64,000 nucleotides of DNA. Origin: Pseudomonadota bacterium (lineage in GTDB: Bacteria > Pseudomonadota > Gammaproteobacteria > Steroidobacterales > Steroidobacteraceae). The translations under genes were made by a program, and so were the position numbers. The notes under the pieces were generated by a model that was given only the letters and a program-made list of their open reading frames with translations, was not told the origin of the DNA and did no database searches. This document shows, piece by piece, positions 43,585 through 51,043 of this stretch. How positions within the stretch are numbered: the first letter of the stretch is position 1; the number at the start of each line of letters is the position of its first letter. Where the stretch lies: the NCBI GenBank assembly GCA_016705325.1, contig JADIYJ010000003.1, positions 124,001-188,000 on the forward strand, in the 5' to 3' direction.

Positions 43585-44238
43585 ATGGAAGAACCACTGA
43601 AGGCCAGGCTGATCGGCGCAAGCATTCTCGTGTTGCTGGCGGTGGCCCTGGTGCCCGAACTGCTTTCGGGCCCGAAGGATTCCGCGTCCGGCGGCAGGAC
43701 GACGGCTGGCGCGAAGAACACCCGCACCGTCACCATCGACCTCGGCGGGGCGGTGGCGGACGGCGCCAGGCTCGAACCGCGCCCGGATGCAGCATCGGTG
43801 CCGCCCGCGGCCCCATCGTTACCGACCGTCGAATCGCCTGCAGCCGCAGCCGCAGCCGCACCGGCGCCGGTGACTGAGGCGCAACCCGTCTCGAAGCCCG
43901 AGAACCAGCCTGCGGCCAGGGCGGCGGCGGCGCTGCCACCTGCGCGGGTGCCCGAGGCCAGGCCTGCCGCGATCGAACCGCTGGTGCAGACGGCCGCTAC
44001 GGCCAAAGGGAAATTCTCGGTGCAGGTTGGGGCGTTTGGTTCCGAGGCCACGGCCCGCAAGCTGGTCGCCGACCTTGAGGCGGACGGCATGCCGGCGTAC
44101 ATCGCGCCGCTGTCCAAATCCGGCAAGACGCTGCATCGAGTCCGGGCGGGGCCCGTGCCCGATCGGGCGGCCGCGGACAAGCTCGCCGCGAGGCTCAAGG
44201 CCCGTGGCCTGCCCGTGGCGGTCGTCTCCGGCGGCTGA
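43585..44238 (+). CDS. dedD: DedD-like SPOR-domain membrane protein
   Basis: A 217-residue bitopic cell-division protein. Residues ~8-27 form a membrane helix (IGASILVLLAVALVPELL), followed by an Ala/Pro-rich periplasmic linker and a C-terminal SPOR domain (about 143-215, FSVQVGAFGSEATARKLVADLEADGMPAYIAP ... VRAGPVPDRAAADKLAARL) that binds denuded septal peptidoglycan. Start ATG 43585, 10 bp after folC; upstream open frame is antisense-free but non-homologous. Confidence 0.92.
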   Translation: MEEPLKARLIGASILVLLAVALVPELLSGPKDSASGGRTTAGAKNTRTVTIDLGGAVADGARLEPRPDAASVPPAAPSLPTVESPAAAAAAAPAPVTEAQPVSKPENQPAARAAAALPPARVPEARPAAIEPLVQTAATAKGKFSVQVGAFGSEATARKLVADLEADGMPAYIAPLSKSGKTLHRVRAGPVPDRAAADKLAARLKARGLPVAVVSGG

Positions 44239-44248
44239 TGCCCCCCTC

Positions 44249-44257
44249 TGCTAGAAT
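44249..44257 (+). promoter_or_regulatory. Extended -10 promoter element before cvpA-purF
   Basis: TGCTAGAAT (TGn plus TAGAAT, 5 of 6 to consensus) followed by TCGCGC lies 40 bp before the cvpA ATG. A -35 box is not convincing, as usual for extended -10 promoters. PurR-like operator sequence was not recognised. Confidence 0.5.
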
Positions 44258-44296
44258 TCGCGCTTTCCATCTGGTTGCCAGGACGTACCCGGCCGC

Positions 44297-44803
44297 ATGA
44301 CGACCGTCGACTACATCCTTATCGCCATCGTCCTGATTTCCCTGCTTTTCGGAGTCATCCGGGGATTCCTGCGCGAGTCTGTCGCGCTGCTCGGTTGGCT
44401 GGTGGGCCTCTGGCTTGCCTGGCGCTATGCGCCCGCCGTGCAACCGTACCTGGGCGGGTCCCTGACGGACACGGAACTCCAGGTCTGGGTCGCCCGGATG
44501 ATCCTGTTGCTCGCCGCGGTGCTGGCGGCGTGGATCCTCGGCAGCCTGCTGGGTTACCTCGTACAGCGCTCGGGTCTCACGCTCGGCCTCGACCGCATCC
44601 TGGGCGGGGTGTTCGGCCTGGTCCGTGGCGCCGTCATCGTCGGCTTTGCCGTCATGCTGGCGCAGGCGGCGCAGATGCAGGACGAGTCGTGGTGGAAAGA
44701 GTCCAGGTTGATTCCGGTCGGTATGGAGATGGCCTCCGTGCTGGAGGGCTATGTCGAAACCGGGCGACAGGTCATCGACGAAGTCGCCGAGTCGAGTACC
44801 TGA
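44297..44803 (+). CDS. cvpA: CvpA family membrane protein
   Basis: A 168-residue inner-membrane protein with about four helices (near 5-22, 28-45, 66-90 and 103-123). The family start VDYILIAIVLISLLFGVIRGFLRE and GGVFGLVRGAVIVG are clear. CvpA was found through colicin V production in E. coli; its biochemical role is still open. It precedes purF by 10 bp, the universal cvpA-purF pair. Confidence 0.94.
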   Translation: MTTVDYILIAIVLISLLFGVIRGFLRESVALLGWLVGLWLAWRYAPAVQPYLGGSLTDTELQVWVARMILLLAAVLAAWILGSLLGYLVQRSGLTLGLDRILGGVFGLVRGAVIVGFAVMLAQAAQMQDESWWKESRLIPVGMEMASVLEGYVETGRQVIDEVAESST

Positions 44804-44813
44804 GGACGCAACC

Positions 44814-46325
44814 ATGTGTGGCATCGTCGGTATCGTGGGTTTCGCGCCGGTCAACCAGCAGATCTACGACGCGCTCACCGTCCTGCAGCATCGTGGACAG
44901 GATGCGGCAGGCATCATGACCGAGCACGAAGGCGCGCTGTACCTGCGCAAGGACGTGGGTCTCGTGCGCGACGTGTTCCAGCAGCGGCACATGCTGCAGC
45001 TGAAGGGCAACATCGGCATCGGTCACGTGCGCTACCCGACGGCGGGTTGCGACAGTTCCGACGAGGCGCAGCCGTTCTACGTCAATGCACCGTATGGCAT
45101 CTGCCTCGCACACAACGGCAACCTCACCAACGCGCGGCAGCTCGCGGACGTGTTGATGCGCGAAGACCGCCGGCACCTGAACACCTCGTCCGACTCCGAA
45201 GTGCTGCTCAACGTGCTGGCGAGCGAGCTGCAGCGATTCGGCACGACGAGCGCCTCGGCTGCCGACATCTTCGCCGCGATCAGCGCGACGTTCCGCCGGA
45301 TCCAGGGCGGCTACGCTGTGGTCGCGATGGTCCTCGGCCACGGCGTGATCGGCTTCCGCGATCCGCACGGCATCCGCCCCCTGGTCATCGGCAAGCGCGA
45401 TACACCGCGCGGCCGCGAACACATGATCGCGTCGGAAAGCGTCGCGCTCGACCAGAGCGGCTTCGAACTGTTGCGCGACGTGGGTCCGGGGGAAGCCGTC
45501 TACATCGACGAGACCGGCCGCCTGCACACCAGGCAGTGCGCCAGCCCCGTGCGTCACACGCCGTGCATTTTCGAGTACGTGTACTTTGCGCGGCCCGATT
45601 CGATCATCGACAACATCTCGGTCTACAAGGCGCGCCTGCGCATGGGCGAACTGCTGGCGGACAAGATCCGTCGCACGCGCCCGCACCATGACATCGACGT
45701 CGTGATCCCGATTCCGGACACCAGCCGCACGAGCGCGATGCAGGTCGCGCAGATCCTCGGCGTCAAGTACCGCGAAGGGTTCATCAAGAACCGCTACATC
45801 GGCCGCACCTTCATCATGCCGGAGCAGGGCCAGCGCAAGAAGTCGGTGCGCAACAAGCTGAATGCGATCGATCTCGAGTTCCGCGGCAAGAACGTGCTGC
45901 TGGTCGACGACTCGATCGTGCGTGGCACGACGTCGGCGCAGATCATCGAGATCGCGCGCGAAGCGGGCGCCAGCAAGGTGTATTTCGCCTCGGCCGCGCC
46001 GCCGGTGCGTTACCCGAACGTCTACGGCATCGACATGCCGGCGGCATCCGAACTCGTCGCGGCGGGCCGCACGGAAGACGAAGTCGCCAGGCTGATCGGC
46101 GCGGACTGGCTGATCTACCAGGACCTCGACGACCTCGTGAAGGCCGTGCGCCACCACGACTCGGGCGTGAGCCAGTTCGACACGTCGTGCTTCTCGGGTG
46201 AGTACGTCACTGGCGACATCACACCCGAATACCTCGACCGGCTGCAGCGCGAGCGGTCGGACCTCGCCAGGCAGAACCGCAACACCGGCGCCGCCGCTTC
46301 GGGTGTGCTGAAGGCCGTCGTCTGA
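44814..46325 (+). CDS. purF: Amidophosphoribosyltransferase
   Basis: A 503-residue first enzyme of purine synthesis (PRPP plus glutamine to phosphoribosylamine). The nucleophile is Cys2 of the unprocessed chain in MCGIVGIVG, exposed when Met is removed; PRPP-binding loop is VLLVDDSIVRGTTSAQI. It is of the E. coli type, without propeptide. ATG 44814 with GAGGA upstream; the frame is open earlier. It is followed directly by the glycerate kinase frame. Confidence 0.97.
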   Translation: MCGIVGIVGFAPVNQQIYDALTVLQHRGQDAAGIMTEHEGALYLRKDVGLVRDVFQQRHMLQLKGNIGIGHVRYPTAGCDSSDEAQPFYVNAPYGICLAHNGNLTNARQLADVLMREDRRHLNTSSDSEVLLNVLASELQRFGTTSASAADIFAAISATFRRIQGGYAVVAMVLGHGVIGFRDPHGIRPLVIGKRDTPRGREHMIASESVALDQSGFELLRDVGPGEAVYIDETGRLHTRQCASPVRHTPCIFEYVYFARPDSIIDNISVYKARLRMGELLADKIRRTRPHHDIDVVIPIPDTSRTSAMQVAQILGVKYREGFIKNRYIGRTFIMPEQGQRKKSVRNKLNAIDLEFRGKNVLLVDDSIVRGTTSAQIIEIAREAGASKVYFASAAPPVRYPNVYGIDMPAASELVAAGRTEDEVARLIGADWLIYQDLDDLVKAVRHHDSGVSQFDTSCFSGEYVTGDITPEYLDRLQRERSDLARQNRNTGAAASGVLKAVV

Positions 46326-46447
46326 CGCGTCGCCTGGTCCCGCGCAACGTCCTCCTGGATTGCTTTCAGGCCGCGCTCGCCGCCGTCGACGGACGGCGGG
46401 TCGTCGAGCAGGAACTCAACCGACGGCCGCTGCGCGGCTCGTGGCAC

Positions 46448-47590
46448 GTGGTCGCGATTGGCAAAGCCGCGGCAGCGATGGCGCAGGGTGCGGTCGCTGC
46501 GCTGGGTTCGCAGATTGCCGGCGGCGTGATCGTCGTTCCGGTCGATCACGTGCCGGCCGGCTTCAATCCGGCGGCACACGGCCTGCACGTCACGTACGGG
46601 TCGCATCCGCTGCCGGACGAGGCGAGTCTCGTTGCAGGCCAGCGGGTCGTCGATTTCGTGACCGCGCTCGATGCCGACGCGCAGATGCTGTTCCTGGTTT
46701 CCGGCGGCGCCTCGAGCCTGGTCGACTGGCTGATCCCCGAAGCTACCCTCGCGGACCTGCAGGCCTTGAATCGGTGGGCACTGCAGTCCGGCGCAGCCAT
46801 CGTGCAGGTCAATGCCTTGCGTCGGCGCATCTCGAGGCTGAAAGGCGGCGGTCTCGCGCGAATCGCAATGGGCCGGCGAACGCACGCCCTGATGATCTCG
46901 GACGTGCCGGGCGACGACCCGCGCATCATCGGTTCGGGATTGCTGCATGCGTTTCCGCATGAGCCTGCAGGCGCGCCAGGCATGGCTGCACTGTCGCCGG
47001 AGCTGCGCGATTTTCTGGACCGCCTCCATTCGAGTCCGCGAAACCACGCAGACGTGCCCGCGGTACCGGTGCGAATCGTGGCATCGGCTGGGGCGGCTTG
47101 CCGCGCTGCGGCAGCCGCGGCACGCGCGCAAGGGCTGCAGGTCCGCCTGGTGCGGACTCGCATCGACGGTGACGCTGCCAAGCTCGGGGTCCGCTTCGTC
47201 GCATCGCTCGCGCGGCAGTCCGCGGGTATCGTGCAGGTACGGGGCGGCGAATCCACCGTGAGTCTGCCGGCGCAGCCGGGTCGCGGTGGCCGCAACCAGC
47301 ACCTGGCGCTCGCCGCCGCGCTCGAACTCGAACGCCGCGGCCTGCACGATGCGCACCTGCTCGCCGCCGGTACGGACGGCGTCGATGGCAGTTCAAGTGA
47401 TGCGGGCGCGCTGGTCGACGACGAGACGTGCCAGCGTGGACGCGACGCCGGCTGCGATCCCGTCGTGTCGCTCGCACGCGCGGATTCCGGTACTTTTCTC
47501 GAGGCGGCCGGCGATCTGCTGCATACTGGACCGACGCTGACGAATGTCGGCGATCTGGTGCTGGGGCTGCGGCTGGGAGGGCATGGATGA
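46448..47590 (+). CDS. Glycerate 2-kinase / hydroxypyruvate reductase family protein (TtuD/GckA-like, MOFRL domain)
   Basis: A D-glycerate 2-kinase-like protein (DUF4147 plus MOFRL). Motifs include VAIGKAAAAMA, VSGGASSLVDW, GDDPRIIGSG and C-terminal GRGGRNQHLALAAAL and AAGTDGVDGSSSDAGA. The canonical start I can place is GTG 46448, but homology clearly continues upstream in the same frame as RNVLLDCFQAALAAVDG (from about 46343), with no ATG, GTG or TTG before the purF stop region. The true start may be a CTG at 46322 or 46334, or the 5' end has lost its initiator. It couples to the next kinase gene by ATGA overlap. Confidence 0.82.
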   Translation: MVAIGKAAAAMAQGAVAALGSQIAGGVIVVPVDHVPAGFNPAAHGLHVTYGSHPLPDEASLVAGQRVVDFVTALDADAQMLFLVSGGASSLVDWLIPEATLADLQALNRWALQSGAAIVQVNALRRRISRLKGGGLARIAMGRRTHALMISDVPGDDPRIIGSGLLHAFPHEPAGAPGMAALSPELRDFLDRLHSSPRNHADVPAVPVRIVASAGAACRAAAAAARAQGLQVRLVRTRIDGDAAKLGVRFVASLARQSAGIVQVRGGESTVSLPAQPGRGGRNQHLALAAALELERRGLHDAHLLAAGTDGVDGSSSDAGALVDDETCQRGRDAGCDPVVSLARADSGTFLEAAGDLLHTGPTLTNVGDLVLGLRLGGHG

Positions 47591-48837
47591 CGTTGCGGGC
47601 ATTGATCGTGAGCGACCGTGCGGATTACCGGCAGCAGCTCGCGCATCACATCACGCTCGAATGGCGCGATGCGTTGCCGGCCGAATATGAGCCCGCCACG
47701 CGTGGACGCCTGCCCGCAGGATTCACCGGTGTCGCGTACGACGTCGTCCTGCTCGACCACGAAGTGCAGGACTCGCGTGGCCTGGAATGGCTCGAGGACC
47801 TGGCCGACCGGCCTGGTTTTCCACCCATCGTTTATTTTGCGCCCGGCGGTGCCGGCGCAGTCGCGGACAAGGCCAGGTCCGTCGGCGCGCTGGCCGCGCT
47901 GACGCGCACGGATTTCGAGCACGCAGACCTGTGTGGCGCGCTGCGGACGGCCCTGGCCAGTCGTCGCAACGTGCTGGCGGAAACCTCGCGCGCGGCGCTC
48001 GAGCAGTGTCCGCCTGATCGCTTTGGCTCGGTGCGCATCCGCGGCCACCGCTGCCTGCGCCGCCTCGCGGTGGGCGGTTCCTCGAGCGTTTTCCTCGCCG
48101 AAAGCGTGCGCACGGGTGAGCAGCGCGTCCTCAAGATTTTCCGGCAGGTGCCGGATATCGTCGAAGGCAGCACGACGTTCGATCGTTTCCTGCGCGAATT
48201 CGATCTCGTGGCGCACCTGCGGCATCCGAACATCGCGCGCATCTTCGACATCGGCATCGCGGACGACCATCTCTACCTCGCCATGGAATTCTTTCCGGGC
48301 GGCGACCTGCGCTCGCGCATGCGTGAGCGTCTCGATCCGCAGCAGGCGCTGGGCTACGTGCGGCAGATGGCGGCCGCGCTCGGCGCACTGCACGAGGTCG
48401 GCGTCCTGCATCGCGACGTGAAGCCGGGCAACCTGCTGTTGCGCGAGGACGGCTCCGCGGCCTTCATCGATTTTGGACTCGCGCGCCAGCTGGGCCTGGA
48501 AAGCGACATCACGGGCGTTGGCACGATTTTCGGCACGCCGCACTACATGAGCCCGGAGCAGGGACATGGCGCGCCGCTCGACGAGCGCAGCGACCTGTAC
48601 AGCCTCGGCGTGGTGTTGTTCGAGATGCTGACCGGGGCGAAGCCGTACGTCGCGGAAACGCCGCTGGCGGTGATCTACATGCACGCCAATTCACCGGTTC
48701 CGCGCCTGCCGCAGCAACTGTCACAACTGCAGCCGTTGCTCGACGGCTTGCTCGCGAAGCAACCGGCCGATCGCCTGCCGTCGGCGGCCGCGATCGTGGC
48801 CAGCATTGACGAATTGCTGAAGAGCGCCGCGGCCTGA
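47587..48837 (+). CDS. Receiver-like domain fused to Hanks-type Ser/Thr protein kinase
   Basis: A 416-residue cytoplasmic protein. Residues 1-120 look like a CheY-type receiver (LRALIVSDRADYRQQL, YDVVLLDHEVQDSRG with a possible phospho-Asp). The kinase domain spans about 155-410: a poor glycine loop (AVGGSSSVFLAES), VLKIF lysine, HRDVKPGN, DFG and GTPHYMSPEQ, so catalysis is plausible. No transmembrane segment. It differs from the kinase at 10225 in having its regulatory domain at the N-terminus, suggesting input from two-component phosphorylation; that is inference. ATG 47587 overlaps the glycerate kinase stop. Confidence 0.9.
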   Translation: MTLRALIVSDRADYRQQLAHHITLEWRDALPAEYEPATRGRLPAGFTGVAYDVVLLDHEVQDSRGLEWLEDLADRPGFPPIVYFAPGGAGAVADKARSVGALAALTRTDFEHADLCGALRTALASRRNVLAETSRAALEQCPPDRFGSVRIRGHRCLRRLAVGGSSSVFLAESVRTGEQRVLKIFRQVPDIVEGSTTFDRFLREFDLVAHLRHPNIARIFDIGIADDHLYLAMEFFPGGDLRSRMRERLDPQQALGYVRQMAAALGALHEVGVLHRDVKPGNLLLREDGSAAFIDFGLARQLGLESDITGVGTIFGTPHYMSPEQGHGAPLDERSDLYSLGVVLFEMLTGAKPYVAETPLAVIYMHANSPVPRLPQQLSQLQPLLDGLLAKQPADRLPSAAAIVASIDELLKSAAA

Positions 48838-48847
48838 GGTCTCGCCG

Positions 48848-49753
48848 GTGAGCGTTGCCGTCGTGCTGCAGTCGACGACCGATCCGCGCTGGTTCCGGCT
48901 CGCCGTGGAGCGCTGGCAGGAACTGCTGCTCGATCACGCGAATTGCGAGAAGAAAGCCGCGTCGACCGCGCTTGCCCTGATGTTCTCGTACCCCGAGGAT
49001 TTCGAGCTGGCCGACCGCATGTCGCGCCTGGCGCGCGAGGAGCTGCGGCATTTTGAACTGGTGCAGCAGCAGTTGACGGCGCTGCAGGTGCCGTTCCGGC
49101 GCCTGAGCCCGTCACGCTATGCCGAGGGCCTGCGCAAAGCGTTGCGACGCACGGAAAGCGAGCGCCGGATGGACCTGCTGCTGATCGGCGCGCTGATCGA
49201 GGCGCGTTCACACGAGCGGTTCATCGGTCTGATTCCGTTGCTTGGCGAGCCTCTCGGCCCGTTCTACGCGTCGCTGGCGGCGGCTGAGGCCCGGCATGCC
49301 GGTCTTTACCTGCGCCTGGCGGACAAGCGGGGCGACGGTGCACGGGAGCGCCTGCAGCAGCTGGCAGCGGTCGAGGCGGAGCTTGCCGTGGCGCCGGACG
49401 CGGAGTTCCGGTTTCATTCGGGCACGCCGGAAGGGGGGAAGGGAGGAAGGGGGGAAGGGGGGAAGGGGGAAGGAGGAAGGGGGAAGGGGAGGAAGGGGAG
49501 GAAGGACAGGAAGGGAGGAAGGACAGGAAGGGGGGAGGAAGTGCCTTCCGCCCTTCCGGACCTTCCTCCCTTCCTGTCCTTCCTCCCCTTCCTCACCTTC
49601 CCAGTGTCCGCAGCTCCACGCCATCATCGCGCCACTCGAGCACGCTGCCTTGCGTGTGCCAGTCGCCCAGCACGATGCGGCGGACCGGCTTGCCGTCCAC
49701 GTCGAGCGAATGAATCGCTGGGCGATGGGTATGCCCATGCACCAGCGTGCTGA
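48848..49753 (+). CDS. miaE: tRNA-(ms2io6A37) hydroxylase MiaE with reading frame extended through a polypurine repeat
   Basis: The first ~197 residues are MiaE, a ferritin-like diiron enzyme hydroxylating the isopentenyl side chain of A37 in tRNA. Iron ligands are in DHANCEKKAA, REELRHFEL, EARSHERF and AEARHAGLY. The conserved family end, EFRFHSGTP, is at about 49430. Here, instead of a stop, the frame enters a GGAAGG array and reads a Gly/Lys/Arg tail, then an antisense stretch of lpxH to 49753. The tail is very unlikely to be ancestral. GTG 48848 is the start. Functional length should be about 200 residues. Confidence 0.9.
   Translation: MSVAVVLQSTTDPRWFRLAVERWQELLLDHANCEKKAASTALALMFSYPEDFELADRMSRLAREELRHFELVQQQLTALQVPFRRLSPSRYAEGLRKALRRTESERRMDLLLIGALIEARSHERFIGLIPLLGEPLGPFYASLAAAEARHAGLYLRLADKRGDGARERLQQLAAVEAELAVAPDAEFRFHSGTPEGGKGGRGEGGKGEGGRGKGRKGRKDRKGGRTGRGEEVPSALPDLPPFLSFLPFLTFPVSAAPRHHRATRARCLACASRPARCGGPACRPRRANESLGDGYAHAPAC
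49431..49608. repeat. Large purine/pyrimidine inverted array between miaE and lpxH
   Basis: About 110 bp of G/A-only sequence (GGAAGG/GGGGAA units, from 49431 to about 49545) is followed by its C/T counterpart (about 49548-49605: CCTTCC units), giving a long foldback at the junction of two convergent genes. The pyrimidine half reaches the lpxH stop codon (49595-49593); the purine half continues the miaE frame. It is the largest member of the 9-mer family in the window. Confidence 0.9.
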
Positions 49754-50330
49754 CTCGAGCCTGCCGCAATGAGTTGACGATTTCTGCGGGCGTCACGTCC
49801 ATGATCTCGGCCGCCGTGGTGCCCACGTGCATCTGGCTTCCGGCCCGCAGCTTCCGGCCCAGCCTGCGCCGCGACTCGAGACTCAGATGGCGCAACAGAA
49901 AGAGCGTAAGGGGATTGCGCAGGATCCGCCGCAGTCGCTGGTAGCTGGTGTCCCCGGTGCACAGCACGTCGCCGTGCATCAGCAGCACGCGTTCGCCATG
50001 CAGGTCGACGACGGTGCCGTCCTCGAGCAGGGTGCAACCGGTCTCCGCGGCGAAGCGCGAGCCGATGAGAAAATCCCGGTTGCCGTGCATGAGATACGTG
50101 GGTACTCCCGCATCGTGCAGTGCGCGCAGCTCCGCAATAATCGATCGCACTGCCGGATCGGGATCGTCGTCGCCGAGCCAGGCCTCGAACAGGTCGCCGA
50201 GGATGTAGAGCGCACGCGCCGCACGTGCCTCGCCGCGCAGGAAGTCCACGAACTGTCGCGCGATTCCGGGTGCCGAGGGATCGAGGTGCAGGTCCGAGAT
50301 CAGCAGCGTCTTGCGGCGATCGGCGTTCAC
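49593..50330 (-). CDS. lpxH: UDP-2,3-diacylglucosamine diphosphatase LpxH
   Basis: A 245-residue calcineurin-fold Mn enzyme of lipid A synthesis, hydrolysing UDP-2,3-diacylglucosamine to lipid X and UMP. Metal motifs are ISDLHLD, LGDLFEAWLGDDD, HGNRDFL, LLMHGD and HGHTHRP. Start ATG 50330 overlaps the ppiA stop (ATGA). It confirms an LPS-bearing gammaproteobacterium (LpxH, not LpxI). Its stop abuts the repeat array. Confidence 0.97.
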   Translation of the reverse strand: MNADRRKTLLISDLHLDPSAPGIARQFVDFLRGEARAARALYILGDLFEAWLGDDDPDPAVRSIIAELRALHDAGVPTYLMHGNRDFLIGSRFAAETGCTLLEDGTVVDLHGERVLLMHGDVLCTGDTSYQRLRRILRNPLTLFLLRHLSLESRRRLGRKLRAGSQMHVGTTAAEIMDVTPAEIVNSLRQARVSTLVHGHTHRPAIHSLDVDGKPVRRIVLGDWHTQGSVLEWRDDGVELRTLGR

Positions 50331-50935
50331 TTGGGCGTTGCGGCCTCGCCGACGACGCGGGCGGTCGAGATAACGACCGGCTGCAGGGGCGCGTCTTCCT
50401 GGAATGGGCCGCTCGAGCCGGTTGCGACGCTGGCGATCCGGTCGACGACGTCCATGCCTTCGACCACGCGCCCGAAGACCGCGTACCCCCAGCGCGCAGG
50501 GGAGGGGTCGAGTGCGATGTTGTCGGTCACGTTGACGTAGAACTGGGATGTCCCGCTGTGCGGATCCCCAGTACGCGCCAGGGCGACCGTGCCGCGCCGG
50601 TTGCTCAGGCCGTTACCGCTTTCGTTGGGCACGCCGCCGCGGACCGGCTTCTCAGTGCCGTCCGGCAGGTACCCACCCCCCTGGATCACGAAATTGCCGA
50701 TGACCCGGTGGAAGATCGTGCCGTCGTAATGCTGGTCGCGGACGTATTGCAGGAAACTCGCGGCGGTCAGCGGTGCCCGTGCCGGGTCGACCTCGACCGT
50801 GAACGCGCCCAGCGTCGTTTCGAAACGGACCCGCTGCACTCCGGCCGGAGCGGCGTCCTGCGACCAGGCCGGCGCACACAGTCCGGCCGCGACGAGCAGC
50901 ATGGCCCGCAAAAAAATCCGGAAACTCGGGGACAT
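50327..50935 (-). CDS. ppiA: Periplasmic peptidyl-prolyl cis-trans isomerase, cyclophilin type
   Basis: A 202-residue cyclophilin with a cleavable signal (residues 1-25, ending PAWSQ). The core shows FETTLGAFTVEVDPARAP, YDGTIFHRVIGNFVIQGGG with the catalytic Arg, and SGTSQFYVNVTDN. E. coli-type bacterial cyclophilins lack the Trp of the eukaryotic enzymes, as here. It is upstream of lpxH and divergent from gltX, a conserved ppi-lpxH pair. Confidence 0.93.
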   Translation of the reverse strand: MSPSFRIFLRAMLLVAAGLCAPAWSQDAAPAGVQRVRFETTLGAFTVEVDPARAPLTAASFLQYVRDQHYDGTIFHRVIGNFVIQGGGYLPDGTEKPVRGGVPNESGNGLSNRRGTVALARTGDPHSGTSQFYVNVTDNIALDPSPARWGYAVFGRVVEGMDVVDRIASVATGSSGPFQEDAPLQPVVISTARVVGEAATPK

Positions 50936-51043
50936 TTGACACCCGTCAGGCGAAAAACACTGCGCGGATGGTAAGCGTCCCGGGGCTCACGGGCCAGCGC
51001 CGGACGAGAAGGCAGCCGATCCGATCCGGTAAGATGCGCGGCC

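Noticed and set aside
44221..44296. PurR operator before cvpA-purF
   Set aside because: No ACGCAAACGTTTGCGT-like palindrome could be seen in the gap; only an extended -10 promoter.
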